This document shows, piece by piece, positions 6,791 through 15,971 of a stretch of 64,000 nt of DNA; position 1 is the stretch's first letter, and every line of letters begins with the position of its first letter. The position numbers and the translations under genes were made by a program. The stretch is from VXNE01 sp965206615 (lineage in GTDB: Bacteria; Pseudomonadota; Gammaproteobacteria; Pseudomonadales; Azotimanducaceae). The notes under the pieces were generated by a model, which saw nothing but the letters and a program-made list of their open reading frames with translations, made no database searches and was not told the origin of the DNA. Location of the stretch: assembly GCA_965206615.1 (NCBI GenBank), contig CBDBKI010000005.1:248001-312000 (forward strand), read 5' to 3'.

Positions 6791-8169
6791 AGGACGGCGC
6801 CCTCCCACTCGCTGAGCATGGCCAGCAGCCGCAGCATCATCTCGTCCACCTCGTCGGAGGTGATGGACAGGGGCGGTGAGATCCAGATCGGCAGGCCGCG
6901 CGCGAACGCGGGCTGGCGGGAGGCGCCGTAGAGCGAGCTGTACATCGCGAGGCCGTGCTTGAGCGCGATGGCCTGGAAGAGTTCCTGCGCATCGACGCTC
7001 TTGTCGAAGAACGTCATCTTCTCCTTGTCGGCCACCAGCTCGAGCACCATCATGAGACCCCAGCCCCGGACGTCGGCGACCGTCGGATGGGAGAGCAGTT
7101 CATCGCGGTAGGAGAAGACCCGCGTGCTCTGCTCGTTGCAGTTCTCGAGCAGCTTCTCGTCCCGGATGATGTTGATCAGCTCGCATCCGGCCGCGCAACC
7201 CAGGGGATGTCCGCCGAAGGTGTAGCCGTGCACGAAGGGGAAGCCCTGCTCGAAGGGTACGTTGATCCGGCTTGACACCGACACGGCGCCGAACGGCACG
7301 TAGCAGCTCGAGATGCCCTTGGCCATCGTCATGATGTCGGGATCGATGCTGAAGTGCTCCATGGCGAACCACTTGCCCGTGCGACCGAATCCGGTGACGA
7401 CCTCGTCGGCGATGAGCAGCACGTCATAGCGGTCGCAGATCTCGCGGATCGTGCGCCAGTAGCTGTCGGGCGGGACGCAGGCGTAGTCCGCGCCGCAGCC
7501 GTGGGGCGTGGCCAGGAACGCGGCGACCGTCTTGGGACCGGCGTAGTGAATCGCGAATTCCAGCGCCCGGGCGCACTCCATCCCCCACTCTTCGCGGCTC
7601 GTGCCCGCCGGCCGGTCGAAGTCGGAGTACTGCCGGATATGCGGCCACTTCGGCAACATCGGCTCGAACGCCGACTGGGCGACGGGATTGTGCGACACGC
7701 CGAGTGTGGCGAGCGTCATGCCGTGGTACGAGTCCCGGTGGCTGATGATCTTGTACTTGCCCGGGTTGCCCAGCGCCATCTGCGCTTGGCGGGCCAGCTT
7801 GATCGCGGTCTCGACCGCCTCGGATCCGCCGGAAACGAGAAAGGCGTGGTCCAGGTCCGCCGGCGTGACCTCGGCGAGCAGCCGGCAGAACTCGGCCCGC
7901 TTCGGATCCGCGATGGACGGATGGGTGTAGGTGTAGTTCTCGAGCTGCTCCGTGATGGCCTTCTTCATTCGCGGATGGTTGTGCGGCAGGTTGACCGCCA
8001 TGGGGCCGCCGGACACGTCGAAGTAACGGTTGCCGTCCTTGTCGTAGATGTGCACGCCCTCTGCGCGCGCTATCTCCACGTCCATCGGGTGGTAGGAGAA
8101 CGCATGCTGCCAGTCGCCCTCGGGACGCAGGGTGCGGGGCAGGTTGTGGGTGGCGGTCGCGGTGGCCAT
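6787..8169 (-). CDS. Class III PLP-dependent aminotransferase
   Basis: This 460-residue protein belongs to the class III (omega) aminotransferases, which move amino groups from omega-amino acids or amines to a keto acid. The PLP lysine is Lys284 (MTMAKGISS); Asp255 in IADEVVTGFGRTG contacts the pyridine nitrogen; SGGSEAVETAIKLAR near residue 113-127 is the phosphate-binding region. Length and motif order fit the family. Substrate cannot be fixed: beta-alanine/pyruvate, putrescine and taurine-type enzymes all look alike at this level. The stop codon (TAG, 6789-6787) lies in the terminal CCCCTAC of the intergenic repeat. The PhyH dioxygenase converges on it. Confidence 0.92.
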   Translation of the reverse strand: MATATATHNLPRTLRPEGDWQHAFSYHPMDVEIARAEGVHIYDKDGNRYFDVSGGPMAVNLPHNHPRMKKAITEQLENYTYTHPSIADPKRAEFCRLLAEVTPADLDHAFLVSGGSEAVETAIKLARQAQMALGNPGKYKIISHRDSYHGMTLATLGVSHNPVAQSAFEPMLPKWPHIRQYSDFDRPAGTSREEWGMECARALEFAIHYAGPKTVAAFLATPHGCGADYACVPPDSYWRTIREICDRYDVLLIADEVVTGFGRTGKWFAMEHFSIDPDIMTMAKGISSCYVPFGAVSVSSRINVPFEQGFPFVHGYTFGGHPLGCAAGCELINIIRDEKLLENCNEQSTRVFSYRDELLSHPTVADVRGWGLMMVLELVADKEKMTFFDKSVDAQELFQAIALKHGLAMYSSLYGASRQPAFARGLPIWISPPLSITSDEVDEMMLRLLAMLSEWEGAVL

Positions 8170-8285
8170 GGCGTGAATCCTGGAATGGGTTGAGAGGCGG
8201 ATGGTAGCACCGCCGGATGGAGTCGCCTGGCGAGCCCCGGGTGGGCCGCCGCAGGGCCGAGCGCGCCCCGGGTCCCGCTACGCGG

Positions 8286-9035
8286 TCACGTCCCGGATGC
8301 GCGGATGCGGATCGTCTCGCTGACGCGCCCGCCGGGCACACCCATCGGGCCGTAGAGTTGCTCGACGAACTCGACGTGGCCGTCCTCGAAGATGACCGAG
8401 GTGGAGGCCCGCGTGCCGTATTCCTCGCCGCGCAGGAAGGCGGGCGTGGCGCGGCGGGCGCTCTCGATCTCGTGACCGTCGGCGAGGTAGCCCTCGGATT
8501 CCTCGAGCATCAGTTCAATCACGGCGTCGGCATCCGCGTGCGCGGCGATGGCCGCGAGCGCAGCGGTACCGTGCCTGGTCTTCGGCCACTCGTCGCCGAG
8601 CCAGGTGTTGGTCAGTCCGTAGACGCCGGGGTCGAGGATGCGGGCGTCGCCGGTCCGGTTGGATACGTAGACGAGGTCCGCCCCGTCGCAGACGATCAGG
8701 TTGAAGCCCTGGTAGCGCGAGCCGTCCAGGCGCTGCGCGTAGGCCAGGGCACTCTCGTGTCCTTCCAGGAAGTTCCTCGGCAGTTCGCCGCGCGAGGCTG
8801 CGGGAGCCACCGACAGGTCGAAATCCGTATAGTTGGTCAGTGCGGCGAAACGTCCGCCCGTCGAGACGCCGAGCCAGGTGCCTCCGGCCTCGAGGTCCCG
8901 TCCGCCGAACACGTGCGGTGCCCCGTCCCAATACCGTGCGGCGTGGGCGGGACGTGCGTAGAATTCGTCCCGGTTCGCGGCCACCACCAGCGGGCGGCGC
9001 GAGCCCCCGTCGTAGGCCAACAGGATCAGGCACAT
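8286..9035 (-). CDS. NRDE-family (TANGO2-like) protein
   Basis: This 249-residue protein begins MCLILLAY and contains the defining Asn-Arg-Asp-Glu motif (AANRDEFYARP) near residue 20, then WLGVSTGGRFAALTNYT. The N-terminal cysteine after methionine is conserved in the family and resembles an N-terminal nucleophile hydrolase, but enzymatic function is not established. The eukaryotic relative TANGO2 is linked to lipid and haem handling. The start at ATG 9035 is fixed by the conserved MCxxL N-terminus. It is divergent from lgt, with 51 bp between the start codons. Confidence 0.88.
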   Translation of the reverse strand: MCLILLAYDGGSRRPLVVAANRDEFYARPAHAARYWDGAPHVFGGRDLEAGGTWLGVSTGGRFAALTNYTDFDLSVAPAASRGELPRNFLEGHESALAYAQRLDGSRYQGFNLIVCDGADLVYVSNRTGDARILDPGVYGLTNTWLGDEWPKTRHGTAALAAIAAHADADAVIELMLEESEGYLADGHEIESARRATPAFLRGEEYGTRASTSVIFEDGHVEFVEQLYGPMGVPGGRVSETIRIRASGT

Positions 9036-9086
9036 ATTCCTGGCGGCCGGGCAGCCGCGGATCGAGAGAAAGCGCGCGAGTCTACC

Positions 9087-9896
9087 ATGCACTATCCCCG
9101 CCTGGACCCCGTACTCCTGGACCTGGGCTTCTTCCAGATTCGTTGGTATGGGCTGACGTACGTGCTGGCCTTCGTGGTCTGCCACGTCCTCGCGACGAGA
9201 CGCGCGGCTGCCTCCGGGTTCGACAGGCAGGATGTCGCCGACCTGATCTTCTACGGGGTCCTCGGCGTGATCGTGGGCGGCCGCGTGGGCTTCGTCCTGG
9301 TCTACGGTTTCGACCAGTTCCTGTCCGATCCGCTCTGGCTGCTGCGCATTTGGGAGGGCGGCATGTCCTTTCATGGTGGCCTGATCGGCGTGTGTGGCGC
9401 CCTGTGGCTGTTCGCGGTCCGGCGCGAGCGGACACCCTTCGAAGTCATGGACTTCGTGGCGCCGCTGGTACCCATCGGCCTCGGGCTCGGACGGATCGGC
9501 AACTTCATCAACACCGAGTTGCCCGGACGCCTGACGGACGCGGCGGTCGGCGTGCACTTCCCCTGTTGGTCCGTCGGCGACTTGACGCTTGCCTGCTTCG
9601 GCGCCTACGAGGCGGCGACGCGGCACGTCTCGAGCCTCTACCAGGCGCTGGCGGAGGGCCTGGTGCTGTTCGTGCTGGTCTGGCTCTTCGCCGCGCGACC
9701 CCGTCCCGTCGGCATGGTCTCCGGGGTCTTCCTCGTCGGCTACGGATGCCTTCGGTTCGTGACCGAGTTCTTCCGCGCGCCGGATCCGCACCTCGGGCTC
9801 GTTGCGTTAGACTTCCTCTCGATGGGCCAGCTTCTGTCGCTCCCGATGGTCGCCTTTGGAATCTTCCTGCTGATCCCCCGCACGGCGAGCCGATGA
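9087..9896 (+). CDS. lgt: Phosphatidylglycerol-prolipoprotein diacylglyceryl transferase
   Basis: Lgt transfers diacylglycerol from phosphatidylglycerol to the lipobox cysteine of prolipoproteins, the first step of lipoprotein maturation, in the inner membrane. The 269-residue product has about seven hydrophobic segments. It carries the signature GRIGNFINTELPGR (about residues 133-146) and SFHGGLIG. The ATG at 9087 gives MHYPRLDPVLLDLG, the usual Lgt N-terminus; a much longer in-frame ORF upstream is only antisense to the NRDE gene. The stop overlaps the thyA start (ATGA), so translation is coupled, as in many proteobacteria. Confidence 0.97.
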   Translation: MHYPRLDPVLLDLGFFQIRWYGLTYVLAFVVCHVLATRRAAASGFDRQDVADLIFYGVLGVIVGGRVGFVLVYGFDQFLSDPLWLLRIWEGGMSFHGGLIGVCGALWLFAVRRERTPFEVMDFVAPLVPIGLGLGRIGNFINTELPGRLTDAAVGVHFPCWSVGDLTLACFGAYEAATRHVSSLYQALAEGLVLFVLVWLFAARPRPVGMVSGVFLVGYGCLRFVTEFFRAPDPHLGLVALDFLSMGQLLSLPMVAFGIFLLIPRTASR

Positions 9897-10687
9897 AACA
9901 GTACCTGGACCTGGTGCGTCGTATCAGGGAGTCGGGCGTCCGCAAGGGCGACCGCACCGGCACCGGCACGTACAGCGTCTTCGGCCACCAGATGCGCTTC
10001 GATCTGGGCGCGGGTTTCCCCCTCGTCACCACCAAGAAGGTCGTCCCGCGCCTCGTCATCCACGAGCTGCTCTGGTTCCTCTCGGGCAGCACCAACATCG
10101 GCTATCTCAAGCAACACAACGTCAACATCTGGGACGAGTGGGCCGACGAGCAGGGCGAACTCGGGCCCGTCTACGGCGCCCAGTGGCGCTCCTGGCCGAC
10201 GCCGGACGGCGCGGCGATCGACCAGATCGCGGATGTGGTGGGGGAGATCGAACGGAACCCGGACTCGCGCCGCCTGATCGTCTCGGCGTGGAACGTGCCG
10301 GAAGTCGCGAAGATGGCGTTGCCACCGTGCCACACGATGTTCCAGTTCTACGTGGCGCAGGGGAAGCTGTCGTGTCAGCTCTACCAGCGTAGCGCGGACG
10401 TGTTCCTGGGCGTTCCGTTCAACATCGCTTCGTACGCCTTGCTCACGATGATGGTCGCGCAGGTTACGGGGCTGGAAGCGGGTGAGTTCGTGCACACGTT
10501 CGGGGACGCGCACCTGTACGTGAACCACCTGGAGCAGGCCGACCGCCAACTCGCCCGCGCACCGCGAGCGCTGCCCGAGATGCAGCTGAATCCGGCCGTC
10601 TCGGACATCTTCGGCTTCGACATCGACGACTTCGAACTCGTCGGCTACGATCCGCATCCGGGCATCAAGGCGCCGATCGCCGTCTGA
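9893..10687 (+). CDS. thyA: Thymidylate synthase
   Basis: ThyA methylates dUMP to dTMP using methylenetetrahydrofolate and releases dihydrofolate. The 264-residue length equals that of the E. coli enzyme. The nucleophile is Cys146 (LPPCHTMFQF), and the dUMP-binding motif QRSADVFLGVPFNIASYA is intact. It overlaps lgt by 4 bp and is followed after 14 bases by folA, whose product recycles the dihydrofolate ThyA makes; the three genes read as one operon. Confidence 0.98.
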   Translation: MKQYLDLVRRIRESGVRKGDRTGTGTYSVFGHQMRFDLGAGFPLVTTKKVVPRLVIHELLWFLSGSTNIGYLKQHNVNIWDEWADEQGELGPVYGAQWRSWPTPDGAAIDQIADVVGEIERNPDSRRLIVSAWNVPEVAKMALPPCHTMFQFYVAQGKLSCQLYQRSADVFLGVPFNIASYALLTMMVAQVTGLEAGEFVHTFGDAHLYVNHLEQADRQLARAPRALPEMQLNPAVSDIFGFDIDDFELVGYDPHPGIKAPIAV

Positions 10688-10701
10688 TCGAAGCGGCAAC
10701 A

Positions 10702-11205
10702 GTGCGCATCTCCCTCATCTGGGCCATGGCCAGGAACCGCGTCATCGGACGGGGCAACGGGCTCCCCTGGCGCCTGCCGAAGGACATGGCCTTCTTCAAG
10801 TCCACGACCCTCGGCAAGCCCGTGATCATGGGACGACGGACGTTCGACACGCTGGACCGCCCGCTGCCCGGTCGCACCAACATCGTGGTGTCCCGGTCGG
10901 GTGTTCGGTGCGAAGGCGCGCTGGCGGCGCCCGACATCGATACGGCGCTCGCGCTCGCAGAGAGACAGTGCGATGTGGATGGCGTGCACGAGTGCTTCGT
11001 GGCCGGCGGCGCGGACATCTATGCCCTGGCGCTGCCGCGCGCCGACCGGCTGTACGTGACCCTGATCGATGCGGACCTCGAAGGCGACACGTACTTTCCG
11101 CCCGTGGAGCTCGGGGACTTTCAGGTGATCTCGGTGGAGGACTTCCCGGCGGACGAGAAGCACGCGCATCCGTTCACCATTCGCGTGCTGGACCGCGTCG
11201 CATGA
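10702..11205 (+). CDS. folA: Dihydrofolate reductase
   Basis: FolA reduces dihydrofolate to tetrahydrofolate with NADPH. The 167-residue protein starts at GTG 10702 and has the canonical IGRGNGLPWRLPKDMAFFK, where Asp28 corresponds to the catalytic Asp27 of E. coli. The NADPH-binding MGRRTFDTL and FVAGGADIY motifs follow. It is the third gene of the lgt-thyA-folA cluster and completes the thymidylate cycle. Confidence 0.97.
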   Translation: MRISLIWAMARNRVIGRGNGLPWRLPKDMAFFKSTTLGKPVIMGRRTFDTLDRPLPGRTNIVVSRSGVRCEGALAAPDIDTALALAERQCDVDGVHECFVAGGADIYALALPRADRLYVTLIDADLEGDTYFPPVELGDFQVISVEDFPADEKHAHPFTIRVLDRVA

Positions 11206-11221
11206 ACGCCGGAGGCCGAGG

Positions 11222-13144
11222 ATGAGACCGAGAACCCTGCCGGCGCTGGGCACGCTGTTGCTGGTTGCGGCCTGCGCCACAGCGCCCGCACCCGAGCGGG
11301 ACGTGCTGGGACAACTCGTCATCGATGGCGTTCCCCGGCTCCCGACGGAACTGGTCGCGCGCCTCAAGGCCTATCAGAACACGCGCTCCGCACGGCTGCT
11401 GGGCTGGCTCGGGCGGGGCCTTCTCATCAGCACGCGCTTCGGCAACACGGGGCAACTGCATCGCGTGGACGAACCGCTCGGCATGCGCGGCCAGGTGACG
11501 TTCTTCGACGAACCGGTCACGGCCGCCGCCGTCAGCCCCGATCCGGACGCCGACGGCCTTCTCTACGTGAAGGACACGGGCGGCTCGGAGTTCTACCAGT
11601 TCTTCTGGCTGGACCTCGCGACGGGCGAGTCGACGCTGCTGACCGACGGTCGTTCGCGCTACTCGGACATCGTGTGGGCCGGCAGCGGCGGCCGCTTCGC
11701 CTTCACGACCATGGAGCGCAACGGCGTCGACTGGGACATCCACCTGCGGGACCTCGACGGCAACGCTGCCGTCGCCGTCGAGGGGCGGGGCGTCGGCTGG
11801 ACCGCCGCGGACTGGTCCCCGGACGAGACGCGCATGCTGGTCACCCGGTACGTCTCGATCAACGAGTCGACGCTGCACGAGGTGGATCTCGGTACCGGGG
11901 CGATGCGCCAGCTCCTCGCGGGCTCCGGTCCGGCATCCATCCGCGAAGCCCGTTACGACGCCGGCGGCACGCGGGTGTTGTTCACCTCCGACCTCGGCGG
12001 GGAGTTCGTCGGGTTGCACCGGCTCGATCTGGCCTCGGGCGCCGTGCAGGCGCTGACGGCCGGCCTGGCGTGGAACGTGGAGGAGTTCACCCTGTCGCGG
12101 AGCCGCGACAAGCTGGCGTTCACGGTCAACGAAGGGGGCATCGGCAGGCCGCGGGTGCTGCGGTTGCCGGACCTCGAGCCCGTGCCGCTGCCAGAGCTTC
12201 CGAAGGGCATCGTGTATGCCCTGACGTTCAACCCGACGGGCGATGCGCTGGGATTCGTGGTGAATCACGCCGCGGCTCCGGGAGACGTCTACAGCGTCGA
12301 TCTCGAAGAGCGGCGGCTGACGCGCTGGACGCAGAGCGAACTCGGCGGTCTCGACGCGGCGGATCTCGTCGCCCCGGAGCTCGTCCACTACCCGACGTTC
12401 GACGGGCGGGACATTCCGGCGTTCGTATTCCGCCCACCGGGTCCCGGACCGCATCCGGTGCTGATCGATATCCACGGCGGACCAGAGGGCCAGTATCGCC
12501 CCGGGTTCTCGTACTCCACGCAGTTCTTCGTCAACGAACTCGGTCTGACGGTGATCGCACCCAATGTCCGCGGCTCGGCGGGATACGGCAGAAGCTGGCT
12601 CCAGCTCGACAACGGCATCCTGCGCGAGGACAGCGTCCGGGACATCGGTGCGTTACTCGACTGGATTGCGGGCCGCGAGGATCTCGACCCCGCGCGGGTG
12701 GCGGTGATCGGGGGTTCGTACGGCGGCTACATGGTGCTCGCCTCTATGGTGCACTTCGCGGACCGTCTGAAGGCCGGTGTGGAGCGCGTGGGGATCAGCA
12801 ACTTCGTCACGTTCCTGACCAACACCCAGGGCTATCGCCGCGACCTGCGGCGTGCCGAATACGGCGACGAGCGGGACCCTGCCATGCGCGCATTCCTGGA
12901 GCGCATCTCCCCGCTCAACCACGTGGATCGGATGACGCGGCCGATGCTCATCTCGCAGGGCCTGAACGATCCCCGCGTGCCCGCCAGCGAGAGCGAGCAG
13001 ATCGTCGCGGCCCTCAAGGCACGTGACGTCCCCGTGTGGTACGTGCTCGCGGGCGACGAAGGGCACGGTTTTCGCAAGAAGTTCAACCGGGACTATCAAC
13101 TGGCCGCGACGGCGCTGTTCCTGACGCGTCACCTGCTCGACTAG
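11222..13144 (+). CDS. Lipoprotein prolyl-oligopeptidase-family (S9) peptidase
   Basis: This 640-residue protein has a lipoprotein signal sequence (MRPRTLPALGTLLLVAAC, lipobox Cys18), then a beta-propeller region (about residues 60-390) and a C-terminal alpha/beta-hydrolase domain. The catalytic triad is visible: Ser499 in GGSYGGY, an Asp in GLNDPRVP and a His in DEGHGF. This architecture fits S9 dipeptidyl or oligopeptidases. The lipobox is followed by Ala-Thr rather than Asp at +2, which favours outer-membrane sorting if the usual +2 rule applies. It starts 16 bases after folA. Confidence 0.9.
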   Translation: MRPRTLPALGTLLLVAACATAPAPERDVLGQLVIDGVPRLPTELVARLKAYQNTRSARLLGWLGRGLLISTRFGNTGQLHRVDEPLGMRGQVTFFDEPVTAAAVSPDPDADGLLYVKDTGGSEFYQFFWLDLATGESTLLTDGRSRYSDIVWAGSGGRFAFTTMERNGVDWDIHLRDLDGNAAVAVEGRGVGWTAADWSPDETRMLVTRYVSINESTLHEVDLGTGAMRQLLAGSGPASIREARYDAGGTRVLFTSDLGGEFVGLHRLDLASGAVQALTAGLAWNVEEFTLSRSRDKLAFTVNEGGIGRPRVLRLPDLEPVPLPELPKGIVYALTFNPTGDALGFVVNHAAAPGDVYSVDLEERRLTRWTQSELGGLDAADLVAPELVHYPTFDGRDIPAFVFRPPGPGPHPVLIDIHGGPEGQYRPGFSYSTQFFVNELGLTVIAPNVRGSAGYGRSWLQLDNGILREDSVRDIGALLDWIAGREDLDPARVAVIGGSYGGYMVLASMVHFADRLKAGVERVGISNFVTFLTNTQGYRRDLRRAEYGDERDPAMRAFLERISPLNHVDRMTRPMLISQGLNDPRVPASESEQIVAALKARDVPVWYVLAGDEGHGFRKKFNRDYQLAATALFLTRHLLD

Positions 13145-13168
13145 CGGCCCGGACGGATCTGCCAGAAC

Positions 13169-14137
13169 GTGTCAGCGATCGCCATTTGCGTGAACCCCAT
13201 GTCGGGCCGCGACGTGCGCCGCCTCGCGGCCCGCGCGACCAACATGACGCACGAGGCAAAACGCGACATCGTTGCGCGCGTCGCCGCGGGGGCCGATGCC
13301 GCGGGGGTACGCGACATCTACATCACGGAAGAACCGTTCCGCATTGCCTCGATGGCCCTGTCGCTGATGCCTCTCTCTGCCCGGGTGCACGTGCTGAAGA
13401 CCCCGCTCAGGCACGATGCGCGGGACACGGAGGCGGCCGTGGCCGCCTTTCTCGACGCCGGTGTCGGCACGCTGGTGACGCTCGGCGGCGACGGCACCAA
13501 CCGGGCGCTGGCCCGTGCCGCCCGGGACGTCAATCTGATTGCCCTCTCCACCGGTACGAACAACGTGTTTCCGACACTGGTGGAGCCCACCGTCGCCGGC
13601 GTGGTGGCCGGCCTTGCGGCGCACGGCCGGCTCGATACGCGCCGCGAGCGCTGCAAGGTCCTGCACGTGCGTTTCTCGGACGGGGTGACGGACCTCGGGC
13701 TGGTCGACGCGGCCTTGCTCGAAGGAGACTTCGTCGGCAACCTGCTGCCGTTCGACGCCGCGAAGCTGGGCCGGCTGTTGTTGACCCGCGCCGAGCCGGA
13801 CGCGATCGGCATGTCCCCGATCGGCGGGCTGCTCGAAGTGGTGGATGCCCGGGAGGACGCGGGACTGCTCGTGGAGTTCGGTCCTGGACGCCTGGTCAAC
13901 GCGCCGCTGTCACCGGGCCTGTTCGAGCGTCTCGAGGTTGCCGGTGTGACCCGCATCCCCTTCGACACGCCGGTGGTCTTTCGGGGCGACGGGGTGCTGG
14001 CCCTCGACGGCGACCGGGATCACTGGCTCAGGAACGGGCGCTCCGCGGCCGTGTCCATTCGGCGCGACGGACCGTGGGTGATCGATGTGCCGTCGGCGAT
14101 GCGTTGGGCGGTGCGGGAAGGACTCACCCCGCGCTGA
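13169..14137 (+). CDS. AcoX-like NAD kinase / diacylglycerol-kinase-fold protein
   Basis: This 322-residue protein starts at GTG 13169 and has the nucleotide-binding TLGGDGTNRALARA of the NAD/diacylglycerol kinase superfamily around residues 108-122. An N-terminal CVNPMSGRDVRRLAARA is characteristic of the AcoX subgroup, first seen in acetoin catabolism operons. No acetoin dehydrogenase genes are near. LIALSTGTNNVFP matches the NTP-binding loop seen in ATP-NAD kinases. Substrate is unknown. It follows the S9 peptidase by 24 bases. Confidence 0.82.
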   Translation: MSAIAICVNPMSGRDVRRLAARATNMTHEAKRDIVARVAAGADAAGVRDIYITEEPFRIASMALSLMPLSARVHVLKTPLRHDARDTEAAVAAFLDAGVGTLVTLGGDGTNRALARAARDVNLIALSTGTNNVFPTLVEPTVAGVVAGLAAHGRLDTRRERCKVLHVRFSDGVTDLGLVDAALLEGDFVGNLLPFDAAKLGRLLLTRAEPDAIGMSPIGGLLEVVDAREDAGLLVEFGPGRLVNAPLSPGLFERLEVAGVTRIPFDTPVVFRGDGVLALDGDRDHWLRNGRSAAVSIRRDGPWVIDVPSAMRWAVREGLTPR

Positions 14138-14148
14138 CGGCCGAGCCG

Positions 14149-14538
14149 CTACGCGGCCGCCCTCGCGCTCGAAATGGCGCTGTCGGGGCTCTCCGGATTC
14201 ACGACCAGTCGCCGCGTGCGCGGAATCACGACGAGGTCCATGTCCTCCATCGCGATGGCGCCCAGCAGGGGCTGATTGCCGACCACCACGGCGCCGGTGA
14301 AGCCGGTCCGGTTTCCGAATCGCAGTTGCAGGGGACCGACGTAGGGAACGGAACGGCGCGAACCGTCGGCGAGCACGATGGTCTTCGCGTCCGCTTCTTC
14401 GAGGGCCAGACGTCGCTGCAGCTCCGCCGGGATGCACATGTGGTCGGCGCCGGTGTCTGCCAGTGCGTCGATGACCACGGGCGGCAGGTCAGGCCGGCGC
14501 GGGTTGCGAAGTTCGATCTTGGCGGTAGTCAATCCCAA
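14149..14538 (-). CDS. Retropepsin-like clan AA aspartic protease domain protein
   Basis: This small protein (129 residues) contains DALADTGADHMCIP, the D-T-G active-site motif of retroviral-type aspartic proteases near residue 29, followed by GNQPLLGAIAMEDMDLVV, matching the second conserved hydrophobic-Gly segment. It would have to dimerise to form an active site. I chose a TTG start at 14538 because a GGAGGG (14548-14543 on the reverse strand) lies four bases upstream. An alternative TTG lies two codons further in. Bacterial members of this family are mostly uncharacterised, and some occur with toxin-antitoxin-type cargo. Confidence 0.75.
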   Translation of the reverse strand: MGLTTAKIELRNPRRPDLPPVVIDALADTGADHMCIPAELQRRLALEEADAKTIVLADGSRRSVPYVGPLQLRFGNRTGFTGAVVVGNQPLLGAIAMEDMDLVVIPRTRRLVVNPESPDSAISSARAAA

Positions 14539-14791
14539 GTGTCCCTCCGACGGTCCTGTTGCGCGAACGCATGACGCGCGGTGTGCATTTCCCCCCATGT
14601 TACCGCCGTCGGCAGGTAGGTCGATGGCGGATCTCCCACGCCTCGTGTCAGCACCTGTCTCAAGCCGATCGCGGACATCTCCGAAGCAGTGCTCCGGCCG
14701 GCGAGCGGTCGGCGGAAGTGCTAACCTCTCGCGCGCCGCGGGAGACGATGGTCGCTTCCCGCCCGACCGGCTGTTACGCGTCCCGGGATCC

Positions 14792-15967
14792 ATGATCGTC
14801 AAGCCGCGCATTCGCGGGTTCATCTGTACTACCGCCCACCCCACGGGTTGCGCCGCTGGTGTGCGCGCACAGGTCGCGCGCGTCACGCCGCTTGCCGACG
14901 GGCCGACCAGGGCCCTGGTGATCGGTTCCTCGGGAGGCTACGGGCTCGCTTCCCGCATCGTGGCGGCCTTTGGCGCAGGGGCCGATACGCTCGGGATCTC
15001 CTTCGAGAAGACGCCCTCGGCCAGGCGCACCGGTACCGCCGGCTGGTACAACAACGTCGCGTTCGAGGCAGCCGCCGCCGAGCGGGGGCTCTACGCGAAG
15101 ACGCTGGACGGTGACGCGTTCTCGGACGAGATGAAGGCCCGTGCGATCGAGGAGATCGCCGCGCGTCTCCACCAGATCGATCTCCTGGTCTATAGCCTGG
15201 CGGCGCCGGTACGCCAGCATCCGCGCACCGGCGAGACGCTTCGCTCCGCGATCAAGCCGCTCGGCGACCCATTCCACGTCAAGACTCTGAACCAGGCGAC
15301 CGGCGACGTGCACGAGGTGGACCTCGTGCCGGCGACGGCGGAGGAGACGGCGGCGACGGTTGCCGTCATGGGTGGCGAGGACTGGGAATACTGGATCGAG
15401 GCGCTGCTCGATGCCGGCGTCCTCGCCCCGGGGTTCAAGACGGTTTCCTACACCTATATCGGCAGCGAACTGACGTGGCCGATCTATTGGCAGGCCACGC
15501 TCGGCAAGGCCAAGGAAGACCTCGACCGGGCGGCGGCAGCGATCCGGGAACGCGTCGCGCCGCTCGATGGAGACGCACGCGTCGCGGTCCTGAAAGCCGT
15601 GGTGACCCAGGCCAGTTCCGCGATCCCCGTGGTGCCCCTGTACCTGTCGCTGCTCTTCCGTGTCATGAAGGACGCGGGCAATCACGAGGACTGCCTCGCA
15701 CACATCGACCGCCTGTTCCACACGGGTCTCTACCCGAGTCGGCCAGCCGGCCGCGACGAGGCCGGGCGCCTGCGCATGGACGATTTCGAGCTCTCCGAGG
15801 CGACTCAGGCGGAGGTGCAGCGACGCTGGCCGATCGTCTCCACGGAGAACATCGCCGAGCTGGGCGACCTCGAGGGCGTCCGCAACGACTTCCTCGGCAT
15901 CTTCGGCTTCGGCGTCGACGGCGTGGACTACGAAGCGGATGTCGACCCGCTGCTCGGCCGCTGCTGA
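14792..15967 (+). CDS. fabV: Trans-2-enoyl-ACP/CoA reductase FabV
   Basis: FabV is the NADH-dependent enoyl reductase that finishes each cycle of fatty-acid elongation and is insensitive to triclosan in characterised members. The 391-residue length and the N-terminus (MIVKPRIRGFICTTAHPTGC) match the family. The Rossmann motif is VIGSSGGYGLASR. The catalytic Tyr-x8-Lys pair is Tyr232 and Lys241 (PIYWQATLGKAK). The stop is followed four bases later by the TTG start chosen for hemE, or overlapped if the upstream ATG is used. No fabI-like gene is visible in the window. Confidence 0.95.
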   Translation: MIVKPRIRGFICTTAHPTGCAAGVRAQVARVTPLADGPTRALVIGSSGGYGLASRIVAAFGAGADTLGISFEKTPSARRTGTAGWYNNVAFEAAAAERGLYAKTLDGDAFSDEMKARAIEEIAARLHQIDLLVYSLAAPVRQHPRTGETLRSAIKPLGDPFHVKTLNQATGDVHEVDLVPATAEETAATVAVMGGEDWEYWIEALLDAGVLAPGFKTVSYTYIGSELTWPIYWQATLGKAKEDLDRAAAAIRERVAPLDGDARVAVLKAVVTQASSAIPVVPLYLSLLFRVMKDAGNHEDCLAHIDRLFHTGLYPSRPAGRDEAGRLRMDDFELSEATQAEVQRRWPIVSTENIAELGDLEGVRNDFLGIFGFGVDGVDYEADVDPLLGRC

Positions 15968-15971
15968 AGCC

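Noticed and set aside
6573..6808. ORFs through the 22-bp array encoding repetitive peptides
   Set aside because: They exist in several frames on both strands because a 22-bp period shifts frame; no start signal or conservation.
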